A DNA stretch of 64,000 bases from Holdemania sp. Marseille-P2844. GTDB lineage: Bacteria; Bacillota_I; Bacilli_A; Erysipelotrichales; Erysipelotrichaceae. The notes under the pieces were generated by a model. That model was not told the origin of the DNA and did no database searches. It saw nothing but the letters and a program-made list of their open reading frames with translations. Within the stretch, counting starts at the first letter, position 1, and each line of letters begins with the position of its first letter. The stretch spans positions 340,759-404,758 of the forward strand of contig NZ_LT635454.1 of NCBI RefSeq assembly GCF_900120005.1, written 5' to 3'. The position numbers and the translations under genes were made by a program. Below are positions 25,156-34,400 of the stretch, in pieces.

Positions 25156-27093
25156 ATGTCCTGGAATATCGCGGCGGAGTGCATCTCCATTGTTTTCTTA
25201 TCGATCATTCTGGTGTATGCCCACAAAGGCACGCTGCTGCCGTCGTGGAAAAACCGGATGTTTCAGTGCTGTCTGGGGGCGACCTTTGCCGCGATGGTAT
25301 CGAACGTCCTTTCAACGCTTATGCTGGCCAGTCCGCATTGGGTTGAATCGTGGCTGTGCTGGGGCGTGACGGAAATCTATTTTTTAGCGACGCCGTTAAT
25401 GGGGCTGGCGTATTATTGCTACACGGCAGCGACGATTTTCGAGGAACACGCGGGGGGACGGCTGGCGTTAATACTCGGCGTTTTGCCCGGCATTTTCTAT
25501 GCCGCGCTGGTGCTGCTGAACCCCTTCACCGGCGCGTTGTTTTCAATTCGCGCGGGGATGTATCTGCGCGGCCCGCTGATCATTGCAACGTATCTTATTT
25601 TTTATTTCTACTGCCTGATTTCGGTGCTGCTGGTGCGGCGGTACCGCCGCTGGCTTCAGCCGCAGATTTATCGCATTCTATTTGTTTTCCCGCTGATCGC
25701 CTGCAGCGTCATCGTAGTCCAGCAGCTGTTTCCCCACGTCGTCTTAAGTGGTTCGGCGGCGACGACGGCGATCCTGTTGATTTATCTCTATCTGCAGAAC
25801 AAGCAGATCTCTCTGGATCCGTTGACCGGGTTGGGCAACCGCCTTGAATTTCAGAAGCTGATCAACCTGTCGATGCAGCGCGGCCGTTCGCTGTTTTCAG
25901 TCATGGTGATTTCGCTGCGCGACTTCAAGCAGATCAACGATCACTTCGGCCAGCGAACCGGCGATCACTTCCTCAAGCAGATCGCGGCGACGTTGAAAAC
26001 GATGGCGGCGCCGTATCCGGTATACCGGTTTTCCGGCGATGAATTCGCGCTGCTGATCCACAACCGCACGCCGGAAGAAATGGAAAAACTCCAGCAGGAC
26101 ATTCTGGCCCTGTTTAACAAGCCGTTTCACGTCGACGGATATGAGTACCGGCTGCATGCGGTGATCGGGCTGGCAGCTTATCCCGACAGTGCGGAAAATC
26201 TTGAATGCTTGATCAACGGACTGGAATACGCGGTCAATCAGGCGAAGCTGCATCACTGGCCGACATGCTATTGCGATCCGGCGATGCTGGAAGGGATGCG
26301 GCGGCGCACGGAGATCATTGAAATCTTAAAACAAAAGCTGCAGGAAGCGGCGCTGGTTATGGTTTATCAGCCGATTGTGGCGGTGAAGACCGGACGCATC
26401 AGCGCGGTCGAATCACTGATGCGGATTCCCGAAAGCCCGTTGGGAGCGCTGTCTCCGGCTGAATTTATACCGATCGCTGAGGAAACCGGTTTGATCATCC
26501 CGATGACCTGGCAGATTCTGCGGCAGATCTGCGCGATGATCGCCCGGCTGCAGGATCAGGGAATTCCGCTGCCGGCGGTTCACGTCAATTTCTCGGCCGT
26601 CCAGCTGGTTCAGCCGGAGCTGGCGGAAACCGTCTTGCAAACGTTGAAGGAATGCCGGACCGATCCCAAACAGATCATCATTGAAATCACCGAAACAGCT
26701 CTGGCGGAAAATCCGGAGGAAACGATCCGCTTTGCCCGGGCGATGATGGAACATGGCGTGAAGATGGAGATGGATGATTTTGGCACCGGCTATTCCAACA
26801 TTGATTCAGTCATGCACATGCCGCTGAGCACAGTGAAGCTGGACCGCAGTCTGGTCGTGTCGGCGGTGGAAAACAAGCGCAGCGCGACGATGCTCGGATA
26901 TTTGATCCGGGTCTTTCATGAATTGGGGTATGAAGTACTGGCGGAAGGGGTGGAAACATCCCGACAGGATCAGTTTGTGCGAGCGGAAGGCGTCGATCTG
27001 ATTCAGGGGTTTTATTATTCCCGGCCGCTGACGGAAGCGCAGCTGGCCGATTTCCTGACGCATTTTCATGATCGTCAGCCAGCCGGCGCTTGA
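25156..27093 (+). CDS. Membrane GGDEF-EAL protein (c-di-GMP turnover)
   Basis: The 645-residue protein starts at ATG 25156 with GAGGGAG upstream. About seven membrane helices fill residues 1-210 and may form a sensor. A GGDEF domain follows (LDPLTGLGNRLEFQKL, then FSGDEFALL, so Ser replaces the first Gly), and an EAL domain with AVESLMRIP, ITETALA, DDFGTGYSN and AEGVETS. The EAL ligands Glu and Asp-Asp are kept, so phosphodiesterase activity is likely. The SGDEF site may be an active cyclase or a GTP-binding regulatory site. The ligand of the membrane part is unknown. Confidence 0.88.
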   Translation: MSWNIAAECISIVFLSIILVYAHKGTLLPSWKNRMFQCCLGATFAAMVSNVLSTLMLASPHWVESWLCWGVTEIYFLATPLMGLAYYCYTAATIFEEHAGGRLALILGVLPGIFYAALVLLNPFTGALFSIRAGMYLRGPLIIATYLIFYFYCLISVLLVRRYRRWLQPQIYRILFVFPLIACSVIVVQQLFPHVVLSGSAATTAILLIYLYLQNKQISLDPLTGLGNRLEFQKLINLSMQRGRSLFSVMVISLRDFKQINDHFGQRTGDHFLKQIAATLKTMAAPYPVYRFSGDEFALLIHNRTPEEMEKLQQDILALFNKPFHVDGYEYRLHAVIGLAAYPDSAENLECLINGLEYAVNQAKLHHWPTCYCDPAMLEGMRRRTEIIEILKQKLQEAALVMVYQPIVAVKTGRISAVESLMRIPESPLGALSPAEFIPIAEETGLIIPMTWQILRQICAMIARLQDQGIPLPAVHVNFSAVQLVQPELAETVLQTLKECRTDPKQIIIEITETALAENPEETIRFARAMMEHGVKMEMDDFGTGYSNIDSVMHMPLSTVKLDRSLVVSAVENKRSATMLGYLIRVFHELGYEVLAEGVETSRQDQFVRAEGVDLIQGFYYSRPLTEAQLADFLTHFHDRQPAGA

Positions 27094-27133
27094 CGGACGC
27101 GGTATAATGGAGACAAAAAGGAGGGTCATTGAA

Positions 27134-27655
27134 ATGTCAGAAGCTACGATCAAAGATCTTCAAACACGCCGGGCAATCCGTCGTTTTCACTCCGAAGCCC
27201 CATCTGCCGAACTGCTGGATATCGTCTTGAAAACAGGAACCTATGCGCCAAGTGGTCAGGGAAAACAATCGCCGGTGATCATCGCCGTTCAAGATCCCCA
27301 GCTGCGCGCGCAGCTGACGCGCATGAACGCCGAGTATGCCAATCCGGGCACCGATCCTTACTATGGCGCGCCGGTGATCATTCTGGTGCTGGCCGACAGC
27401 ACGGTCAGCACCTGGGTTGAAGACGGCAGCTGCGTGCTGTGCACGATGATGCAGGCGGCGCATGCGCTGGGATTGGGCAGCGTGTGGATTCACCGCGAAC
27501 GCCAGATGTTTGACAGCGAGGAAGGCAAGGCGCTGTTAAAGGCCTGGGGATTAAGCGGGAACCTGCGCGGCGTCGGTGCGCTGGCGCTGGGAATTCCGGA
27601 AGGCGAAGCGCCGCAGCCCAAGCCGCGCAAAGCCGATTATATCCTGAAGCTGTAA
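27134..27655 (+). CDS. Nitroreductase-family protein
   Basis: ATG 27134 has AGGAGGG eight bases upstream; the frame is open further up inside the previous gene. The 173-residue protein starts with the nitroreductase pattern RRAIRRFHSEAPSAELL and contains APSGQGKQSPVII (FMN binding), an Asp/Cys-rich central stretch (EDGSCVLCTMMQAAHALGLGSVWIHR) and a C-terminal LALGIPEGEAPQPKPRK. It should be an FMN-dependent NAD(P)H oxidoreductase acting on nitro compounds, quinones or a natural substrate not evident here. A TATAAT at 27103-27108 may give it its own promoter. Confidence 0.9.
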   Translation: MSEATIKDLQTRRAIRRFHSEAPSAELLDIVLKTGTYAPSGQGKQSPVIIAVQDPQLRAQLTRMNAEYANPGTDPYYGAPVIILVLADSTVSTWVEDGSCVLCTMMQAAHALGLGSVWIHRERQMFDSEEGKALLKAWGLSGNLRGVGALALGIPEGEAPQPKPRKADYILKL

Positions 27656-27662
27656 ACGCAGA

Positions 27663-27687
27663 AAACGCTGGTTCGCCGGCGTTTTTT
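27663..27687 (+). terminator. Terminator of the nitroreductase gene
   Basis: AACGCTGG, loop TTCG, CCGGCGTT and a run of T. Confidence 0.85.
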
Positions 27688-27728
27688 GTACTTTCAGCCA
27701 GGCATGGTGGGAAAGTAGGGAAAAGCGA

Positions 27729-27757
27729 TTGTCAAGCCGTGATCCTTTCGCTATCAT
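27729..27757 (+). promoter_or_regulatory. Promoter of the TetR gene
   Basis: TTGTCA (27729-27734), a 17-base spacer and TATCAT (27752-27757). Confidence 0.65.
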
Positions 27758-27809
27758 AGAGAAGGTTAAACGCGGCGGACAAACGCCGCCAGCGGGAAGG
27801 AGGATGAAA

Positions 27810-28370
27810 ATGACGATTGCGATCAATCAGAATGAAGAAGAACTGGAACAATGTCTGTTCGACGCGCTGATCGAGCTGATGCGGCGGATGCCGTTAGACA
27901 AACTGACCGTCAACGATCTGCTGAAACAGGCGCATGTCAGCCGTTCCAGCTTTTACCGGCGTTATCAGGACAAATATGATCTGGTCAACAAGAGCTATCA
28001 GAAAATTCTGGATAAGACGCTCTATACTTTTCTGGACGGCTGCGGCTGGCATGATTCGGTGAAGGCGCTGTATCAGGTATTTCAGGAAAATCTGTTTTTC
28101 TTCCAGAACGCGCTGCGCTCACACGATCCCAATTCGCTGCGCAACTATATCTTTCAAATCAGTCTGAATTTGTATGCGGAAACGCTGGAACGCAACGGCG
28201 AGGACATTCAGGACTGGCATACGATGGCGATGCTGCGGGTACACATTTACGGCAATCTCGAGCTGATGTGCGAATGGGTGGAAAAGGGCATGGATCGGGA
28301 TATCGACGAGATGATCCAGTTGTCTTTCGACACGCTGCCGGAACAATTTAAGCCATATTTCAACGACTGA
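27810..28370 (+). CDS. TetR/AcrR-family transcriptional regulator
   Basis: ATG 27810 is seven bases after GGAAGGAGG; ATG 27804 abuts that site. The 186-residue protein has the TetR DNA-binding helix-turn-helix in the first 60 residues (PLDKLTVNDLLKQAHVSRSSFYRRYQDKYDLV) and an all-helical ligand-binding or dimer part after it. The type with an N-terminal LFDALIELMRRMPLDKLTV is common in Firmicutes. The next gene, a secreted flavoprotein reductase with its own promoter, is the natural candidate target. Confidence 0.85.
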   Translation: MTIAINQNEEELEQCLFDALIELMRRMPLDKLTVNDLLKQAHVSRSSFYRRYQDKYDLVNKSYQKILDKTLYTFLDGCGWHDSVKALYQVFQENLFFFQNALRSHDPNSLRNYIFQISLNLYAETLERNGEDIQDWHTMAMLRVHIYGNLELMCEWVEKGMDRDIDEMIQLSFDTLPEQFKPYFND

Positions 28371-28415
28371 TCGTGAAGCTGCGGACAAAGAGAAACAAAA
28401 ATGCCGACCTGTTTC

Positions 28416-28444
28416 TTGAATCTTCTTTCTTTGAATTGGATAAT
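28416..28444 (+). promoter_or_regulatory. Promoter of the flavoprotein gene
   Basis: TTGAAT (28416-28421), a 17-base spacer and GATAAT (28439-28444), 28 bases before the start codon. Confidence 0.6.
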
Positions 28445-28471
28445 AAAATCACAAAGCAGGAGGAAAGAAAC

Positions 28472-30007
28472 ATGGCAAAGAAATCAATCAGCCGCCGGGA
28501 TTTCCTGAAAGGCGCCGCCGCTTCCACATTGGGACTGGCCGCCGTCGGGATGTTGGGCGGATGCAGCAGCGAGGATGCGCCGAAGGCCTCGGCGTCCACG
28601 ATCAGCTGGACAAAGGAAACCGACGTGTTAATCGTCGGCGCCGGCGGCACCGGGGTGTGTGCAGCGGCGGCTGCGGCGGAAGCCGGGGCCAAGGTGCTGG
28701 TTCTGGAGAAGGCGGGCGTAGCCGGAGGGACAACCAATCTGTCCGGCGGCGTCATGCAGGCAGCGGGCACAACCTATCAGAAACAATTTACGCAGTATCA
28801 GGACGATACGCCGGAAAAGCATTTTGCATGCTGGATGGCGGAAGGTGAAGGACAGCTGGACGAAGCGCTGGTCAAGGATCTGGCGCTGGGCGCGCCGGCG
28901 GACATCGAATGGCTGGCCAGCACCTGCGGCTTAAAATGGACGAGCGTTTACGGTCATTGCCACGTTCCTTATTTAAAGGACGACGTTCTGGCTGATCGGA
29001 TTCACGTCTATGAAGGCGGCGGTGCTTCCGGCAGCGGCGGAATCTACGTGCAGGCGGTTTTAAAGGTTGCCGAGGGCTTGGGCGCGGTCGTGGAATATGA
29101 AACCGAAGTAACCCGGCTGATCACAGACAATGGCAAGGTGATCGGCGCGGAAGCGGTTCAGAACGGTCAGACGATCACGATCAAGGCGAACAAGGGCGTC
29201 ATCCTGGCAGCCGCCGGCGTCGACCAGAACGCCGAAATGGCGAAGGAACTGAATCCGCAGCAGTATTGGGATGATACGACGCAGATCTGTCTGTGTGTCG
29301 CTACCGATATGGGCGACGGTATCCGCATGGGAATGGAGCTGGGCGCGGCCTATGTCAGCGGCGGCACGATCGACTTCTGCGGCAAGACCGGCGCGGCGAC
29401 GGATAACCGCAAACCGGTATTCCCGTCGTTCATCGTCAATCAGGCCGGACGCCGGTTTGTTTGCGAGGACGCAACATACGCTTATCATTACCGCGCGATC
29501 TATCAGCAGGAAATGCAGCTGCAGGGCCCGACGTACATGATTTTCGGCGCGAGCAGTCTGGAATCGGACGGTGCGCCATGGACGCCGGATACAGTAGCCA
29601 AGGACGTCGCCGACGGCGTGGTGATCACGGCGGATACGTTGGAGGATCTGGCGGAAAAGCTGGGCATCGACGCGGCAGGCCTGGTCCGTACGATGAAGGA
29701 CTGGAACGAAGATGTTGCGGCTGGAAAGGATCCGTTTGGCCGCAAGGACGGCCTTGAGCCGATCAGCGGCCCATTCTACGCCTATAAGAATACCGCGTAT
29801 AACTTGGGCGCGTTAGGCGGCTTGAAGATTACGACGGATTGCGAAGTGGTCGACGTCAACGGCAAGGTGATCGAAGGCCTGTACGCAGCCGGCTTAAATG
29901 CCGGAGGCTGGGTTGGCCCGTACTATCCCGGCAGCGGCACCGCGGTCATCGGCACCTGTCACTTCGGACGCAAAGCCGGGGCTGCGGCGGCGAAGCGCTC
30001 AGCGTAA
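28472..30007 (+). CDS. Tat-exported FAD-binding fumarate reductase/urocanate reductase-like protein
   Basis: ATG 28472 follows AGGAGG. The 511-residue product begins with a twin-arginine signal (SRRDFLKGAAAS, Arg8-Arg9) and a lipobox ending at Cys31 (GMLGGC), so it is probably a Tat-exported lipoprotein. The FAD-binding site is DVLIVGAGGTGVCAAAAAAE, with VLEKAGVAGGTTNLSGG and a C-terminal FAD segment (AAGLNAGGWVGPYYPGSGTA). It is of the fumarate reductase/3-ketosteroid dehydrogenase flavoprotein class, where extracellular members reduce fumarate-like organic acceptors. No FMN-binding domain or haem motif is present, so the electron donor must be another protein. The substrate cannot be named. 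Confidence 0.88.
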   Translation: MAKKSISRRDFLKGAAASTLGLAAVGMLGGCSSEDAPKASASTISWTKETDVLIVGAGGTGVCAAAAAAEAGAKVLVLEKAGVAGGTTNLSGGVMQAAGTTYQKQFTQYQDDTPEKHFACWMAEGEGQLDEALVKDLALGAPADIEWLASTCGLKWTSVYGHCHVPYLKDDVLADRIHVYEGGGASGSGGIYVQAVLKVAEGLGAVVEYETEVTRLITDNGKVIGAEAVQNGQTITIKANKGVILAAAGVDQNAEMAKELNPQQYWDDTTQICLCVATDMGDGIRMGMELGAAYVSGGTIDFCGKTGAATDNRKPVFPSFIVNQAGRRFVCEDATYAYHYRAIYQQEMQLQGPTYMIFGASSLESDGAPWTPDTVAKDVADGVVITADTLEDLAEKLGIDAAGLVRTMKDWNEDVAAGKDPFGRKDGLEPISGPFYAYKNTAYNLGALGGLKITTDCEVVDVNGKVIEGLYAAGLNAGGWVGPYYPGSGTAVIGTCHFGRKAGAAAAKRSA

Positions 30008-30047
30008 ACGGCAACCGGTGAAATTCATTACAATCTCAGAGGTACGC

Positions 30048-30092
30048 AGTGGAAGAAACGGGGCAAACATCTCCGGTTCTTCCGCTTTTTTA
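30048..30092 (+). terminator. Terminator of the flavoprotein gene
   Basis: GTGGAAGAAACGGGG pairs, with few mismatches, with CTCCGGTTCTTCCGC, followed by TTTTTTATT. Confidence 0.9.
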
Positions 30093-30463
30093 TTGGTTTT
30101 TCAACGGCTTTAACCCGGGATCCGTTTGAGAAATGTTGGGCAATCGTTCGGATTCAGGCGCAGTATGAATGCCAAACAGGATCTCTTTGTCTGTCTGATT
30201 TACATCCTGCCGTCAATTCCAGCTTAAAAGATGGCGCATACGCGGTGCATCATGAAGCAATCCAAAACAAAAACGTAAAAAGTGAACGATTTAGGGTAAG
30301 AATGGCGATCCGGCGGAGAGAAACCGGAATATTCCCCAATTTCTGACAAATCAATGATATAATCCTGTTATAGAACAATACAGAAATATACAAGACCATG
30401 ACCGCCGGGAAACGGGCAGCGGCCTGAACCGGATTGCTCCTCAGGAAGGAAAGAGAAAGCCGT
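30093..30463 (+). other. Gap with a -10 box and GC-rich leader
   Basis: No gene is seen. TATAAT at 30358-30363 probably starts the next transcript, though the -35 is unclear. The leader of about 100 bases contains a short GC stem with a GAAA loop near 30400-30420. I looked for a c-di-GMP riboswitch because a GGDEF/EAL gene follows, but the conserved GEMM core is not present. Confidence 0.4.
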
Positions 30464-33370
30464 ATGAAAAAGCGCAGTCTGATTTTAATGCTTGGATTCT
30501 GCCTGGGATTGTGTTTCAGCGTCCCGCGATTGCCGCCGGCTTCCGTGAAAGCGGAAGCGCCTCTCATCCGCGTCGGCTACATTGACTACGCCGGCTTTAT
30601 AGAAGAAACCGGAACGGGAAAATACACCGGCTACGGCGTCGAACTGCTCGAGCGGATCAGCCGGATTACGGGCTGGCGCTATGAATATGTTTATGGCGAC
30701 TGGCAACAGATTCTCGATCAGTTAAATGAAGGCGCGATCGACCTGGTCATGACCGCGCAGTATACCGAAGAGCGCTCCGGGCGGTTTCTATTTTCACACC
30801 AGCCGATCGGCGAGGAGCTGGCGGTTGTGTACGCCCGCGAAGACGCGGCGGTGTATTATGACGACAGTGCGGCGATGAACGGCTTGCGCGTCGGGCTGCT
30901 TCAGGGCAGCTATCAAAATGAAAGCTGGCAGAGATATGCGCAGGAAAAGGGGCTGGATTGTCCGCAGACGGAATATAAGACGGAAAATCAGCTGATGGAA
31001 GCGCTGCTGTCAAACCAGGTCGACCTGATCATCAGCGGCGGGCTGGCGCTGCACAATGAAGCGAAAGCCGTGCTCAAGCTGGAACCGGCGCCGTTTTACA
31101 TCATTACCAACCAGAACCGGCCAGATCTGATGGCGCAGATCGACGAAGCGCTAAAGGAAATTCAGCTGGCGGATCCTTATTTTGAAGCTCATCTGTACGA
31201 CGAGTATTATGGCGACAGCCAGTATTCCGTACAGCCGCTGTTCACCCGCGAGGAAGACGCCTATATCCGCAATGCGGGGGAAATTCCCGTCGGTCTGGAC
31301 GGTTCGCAGATTCCCTTTGCCGGTATGGAAAACGGCAGGCTGAGTGGCATCTGGCCGCAGCTGCTGGCGCTGATCGAAAAGAAATCAGGGCTGCGGTTTG
31401 CGCTTACTCCGCAGCCGCCGCATGCCGATTACGTCGCGTTTCTCGAACAGAATCCCCGTCAGGCACTTTATTGCGGCATTACCCGGCGAAATCTGCGGCT
31501 GACGCACAACGCCGCTGTTCAGCTCAGCGATCCGCTGCTGCAGCTGGATCTTATGGTTGTGGTCAACGCAAAGGATTTCGGCGGGGAAAGTGCGGAAGGG
31601 TTCAGTCTGATCGTAACGGAAAATACCGCGGTCAACAGCGAATTCTTAAATCAGATGCCATCCGGTCAGATCCTCTATGCTGATTCGCTCTATGAGTGTC
31701 TGCTTGCGGTCGCCGATCATCACGCCAACGCGACGGTCTGCGATTCCTATACGCTGAATTATTACAGCTGGAAACCGGGGATCAGCGATCTGCAGGACAA
31801 TTACCCGCTGGAATTCCCGGCGCTGCAGCCCTGTTTCGCCGCCAGCGTCGATCTCGATCCACTGCTGATGACAATCTTGAACAAGACGATCGCCTGTTTG
31901 TCGCAGAAAGAAATCAATCAGATCATTTATGATTCCACCCTCGGCCTGCACTATAAACCCTCATGGACGGACTGGCTGAAAGCCAACCGATATCTTGTCG
32001 CCTCGCTGGCTCTGGCGTTGATTCTGGGCGTCACGCTGCTGCTTTACCGCAGCCGCAAGCAGACCGAGGAACAAATCCAGCGGCGGCGCACGGAAATGTT
32101 CAGACACAAGGCGGAAATGGACCGGATCAGCGGTTTGTACAACGAGGATACGTTCACGGAGAAAGCCCGGGCCCTGCTGATGCAGGATCCGCAGCCCTAC
32201 TACCTGATCTACATCAACATCCGGCGCTTCAAGATCGTCAACGAACTGCTCGGAGTGGAACAGGCCGATCAGCTGTTAAGTCATATCGGCAGCCGGCTGC
32301 AGGATTATTGCCGGCGCTATCCCGGCTCGCTGGCGTGCCGGATTACGGCGGATCATTTCATGTTGATGACGTCCTGCGAAGCGTATCAGGCCAATGGCCG
32401 TGAGGAGATTCTCAGCGACTATCCCAGCGATCTGAATCTGTCTCTGGAATACGGCGTGTATCCGATCACTGATCGCTCGCTGCCGATGAAGCTGATGCAG
32501 GACCGCGCTGCCCTGGCGGCTAAAAACCGGATCGATCCGATGTTCAGCGAGGTCGGCTTCTACACGGATCAGCAGCGCCAGCGGATCATCCGCGAGCAGC
32601 AGGTTCTGGATGAAATCGAGGGGGCGATGGAGCGCGGGGAGATGATCATTTATATCCAGGCGAAATACGATATCATCGCCCGCCGCGTGATCGGCGGCGA
32701 AGCGTTGGCCCGCTGGCGGCATCCGACCCGCGGTTTGTTAGGGCCGGGGCAGTTTGTCAGCGTCCTGGAAGAAAACGGCCTGATCATGAAGCTGGACTAT
32801 TATATCTGGGAAAAGACATGCCAGTTTCTGCAGCGGCAGCGCCATCTCCATGCGCAGGTTCTGCCGATATCGGTCAACGTCTCGAAGTATAACTTCTACC
32901 GCACCAATCTGGTCGCTCTGTTTCTTGATCTGATCGCAAAATATGAATTGAAGCCCGCAGATTTGCAGCTGGAGATTACGGAGACTGCCTGCGCTGAGGA
33001 TACCGAACAAATTTACGCGGTGATCCGGCAGCTTCAGCAGGCCGGCTTTACCGTGCTGATGGACGATTTCGGGGCCGGCTATTCCTCGCTGAACATGTTC
33101 AAGGATGCGCCGGTGGATATCATCAAGCTGGATATGGGCTTTATCAGCTCCGATGAAAACAATGCCCAGCGCAGCGGCGCGGTGATCGCGTCGATCGTCA
33201 ATTTATCCCATTCCCTGAATATTCCGGTGATCGTCGAAGGTGTGGAAACACAGGCCCAGGTCGATTTCCTGAAATCCATTAACACGCGCTACATCCAGGG
33301 CTATTATTTCTCCCGGCCGGTGCCGGAGGAGGACTATGCCGCGCTGTGTTGTGCGAAGGATGAAGCTTGA
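30464..33370 (+). CDS. Periplasmic-binding-domain GGDEF-EAL signalling protein
   Basis: ATG 30464 begins a signal peptide (KKRSLILMLGFCLGLCFS); the in-frame ATG at 30434 would precede it with a charged stretch. The 968-residue protein has two tandem SBP_bac_3-like solute-binding domains outside the cell (about 38-265 and 275-500), one membrane helix (about 515-535, ASLALALILGVTLLLY), a GGDEF domain whose signature is degraded to ITADHFML, and an EAL domain with intact GGEALARW, EITETAC, DDFGAGYSS and VEGVETQ. It should be a c-di-GMP phosphodiesterase controlled by an external amino-acid-like ligand, with the GGDEF part regulatory. Confidence 0.88.
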   Translation: MKKRSLILMLGFCLGLCFSVPRLPPASVKAEAPLIRVGYIDYAGFIEETGTGKYTGYGVELLERISRITGWRYEYVYGDWQQILDQLNEGAIDLVMTAQYTEERSGRFLFSHQPIGEELAVVYAREDAAVYYDDSAAMNGLRVGLLQGSYQNESWQRYAQEKGLDCPQTEYKTENQLMEALLSNQVDLIISGGLALHNEAKAVLKLEPAPFYIITNQNRPDLMAQIDEALKEIQLADPYFEAHLYDEYYGDSQYSVQPLFTREEDAYIRNAGEIPVGLDGSQIPFAGMENGRLSGIWPQLLALIEKKSGLRFALTPQPPHADYVAFLEQNPRQALYCGITRRNLRLTHNAAVQLSDPLLQLDLMVVVNAKDFGGESAEGFSLIVTENTAVNSEFLNQMPSGQILYADSLYECLLAVADHHANATVCDSYTLNYYSWKPGISDLQDNYPLEFPALQPCFAASVDLDPLLMTILNKTIACLSQKEINQIIYDSTLGLHYKPSWTDWLKANRYLVASLALALILGVTLLLYRSRKQTEEQIQRRRTEMFRHKAEMDRISGLYNEDTFTEKARALLMQDPQPYYLIYINIRRFKIVNELLGVEQADQLLSHIGSRLQDYCRRYPGSLACRITADHFMLMTSCEAYQANGREEILSDYPSDLNLSLEYGVYPITDRSLPMKLMQDRAALAAKNRIDPMFSEVGFYTDQQRQRIIREQQVLDEIEGAMERGEMIIYIQAKYDIIARRVIGGEALARWRHPTRGLLGPGQFVSVLEENGLIMKLDYYIWEKTCQFLQRQRHLHAQVLPISVNVSKYNFYRTNLVALFLDLIAKYELKPADLQLEITETACAEDTEQIYAVIRQLQQAGFTVLMDDFGAGYSSLNMFKDAPVDIIKLDMGFISSDENNAQRSGAVIASIVNLSHSLNIPVIVEGVETQAQVDFLKSINTRYIQGYYFSRPVPEEDYAALCCAKDEA

Positions 33371-33394
33371 AGCCGGCGGATTGGCACTGACAAA

Positions 33395-33440
33395 ACATTT
33401 TCCCAAAGCAGGCGCAAACCTGCGGGAAAATGTTTTTTTC
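33395..33440 (+). terminator. Terminator of the sensor EAL gene
   Basis: ACATTTTCCC (33395-33404) pairs with GGGAAAATGT (33423-33432), with an inner GCAGG/CCTGC stem, and is followed by a run of T. Confidence 0.92.
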
Positions 33441-33512
33441 TGAGCTGTGAAAGGGAAAAACGCGCCCGGGATGAGTGAATTCTGGTACAATAAGGCCAGG
33501 AGTGATGATTCG

Positions 33513-34304
33513 ATGATAAAACTGTTGGTCTTTGACGTCGATGGGACGTTGTATGATTTAAACCGCCATGAAATACCGCGCTCATGCCGGGAAGCGATCG
33601 CACAGGCAAAGCAGAACGGCCTGATTTTTGTGATTGCGACCGGACGGACGCATTACGGATTGGGCGCGGCGCTTAACGCCTTGAACCCCGATTACATTTT
33701 GGCGGTCAACGGCGCGGTGGTCGCCGACGGTCAGGGACGGATTCTGGCGCATCATGATTTATCGCGGGGACAGGTGGAGCGCGTCAACGCGTTCTGCCGT
33801 TCTCATCAGGCGGGGCTGGCCTGGAAGTTTCTTGACCATTGTTATATTTATCAACATCCGGAGAAGATCGACTGGCTGCAGCCGCAGAAAGAATCGGATA
33901 TCGGACCGGAACCGTTTATCGACTGTCCTACGCAAGACCGGCATCTGAGCGCTTTGCCGCAAAGCGCGAGCGTGCATGCCGAGCCTGAGGCGGTGGATGA
34001 AGTCTTCCATGCCGATTCAGAGTTGGCGTTTCTGCGCTATTCCGCCGACGGCTACGACGTCGTGAGGCGCGGCATGAACAAGGCGGTCGGTTTGCGGGAG
34101 CTGATCGATCAGTTGAAAATTGCGCCTGAAGAAGTCGCGGCGTTTGGCGATAATTACAACGATGTGGAAATGTTGAAGCTGGCCGGCACGGCAGTGGCGA
34201 TGGGCAACGCCGTGGAAGAAGTGAAGGCGCTCGCGGATTATGTCACAACTTCGTCCGATCAAGACGGCATCGCCCGGGCATTGGCGCATCTGGGCTGTAT
34301 TTGA
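33513..34304 (+). CDS. HAD-superfamily phosphatase, Cof/IIB type
   Basis: ATG 33513 has AGGAG ten bases upstream and lies behind TACAAT (33486-33491); the frame is open upstream but without these signals. The 263-residue protein has motif I VFDVDGTLYDL, motif II IATGRT, the C2-type cap (about 80-185), motif III Lys in the GMNKAVGL region, and motif IV FGDNYNDVEML. Members remove phosphate from sugar phosphates, flavin mononucleotide or pyridoxal phosphate. The substrate cannot be read from sequence. It precedes, but is not obviously co-transcribed with, the PAS-GGDEF-EAL gene. Confidence 0.9.
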   Translation: MIKLLVFDVDGTLYDLNRHEIPRSCREAIAQAKQNGLIFVIATGRTHYGLGAALNALNPDYILAVNGAVVADGQGRILAHHDLSRGQVERVNAFCRSHQAGLAWKFLDHCYIYQHPEKIDWLQPQKESDIGPEPFIDCPTQDRHLSALPQSASVHAEPEAVDEVFHADSELAFLRYSADGYDVVRRGMNKAVGLRELIDQLKIAPEEVAAFGDNYNDVEMLKLAGTAVAMGNAVEEVKALADYVTTSSDQDGIARALAHLGCI

Positions 34305-34345
34305 CGCTGATTTAAGTCGGAAAACGATCCGTTTAGGTAATCAAT

Positions 34346-34373
34346 TTGAAATTTGGCAGGAATTCCCTAAAAT
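34346..34373 (+). promoter_or_regulatory. Promoter of the PAS-GGDEF-EAL gene
   Basis: TTGAAA (34346-34351), a 16-base spacer and TAAAAT (34368-34373), 27 bases before the start codon. Confidence 0.65.
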
Positions 34374-34400
34374 AGAAAAGGATACGAAAGGGGAAAACGG

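Noticed and set aside
30364-30463. c-di-GMP riboswitch before the sensor EAL gene
   Set aside because: Only a short GC stem with a GAAA loop is present; the conserved GEMM-I or GEMM-II core is missing.
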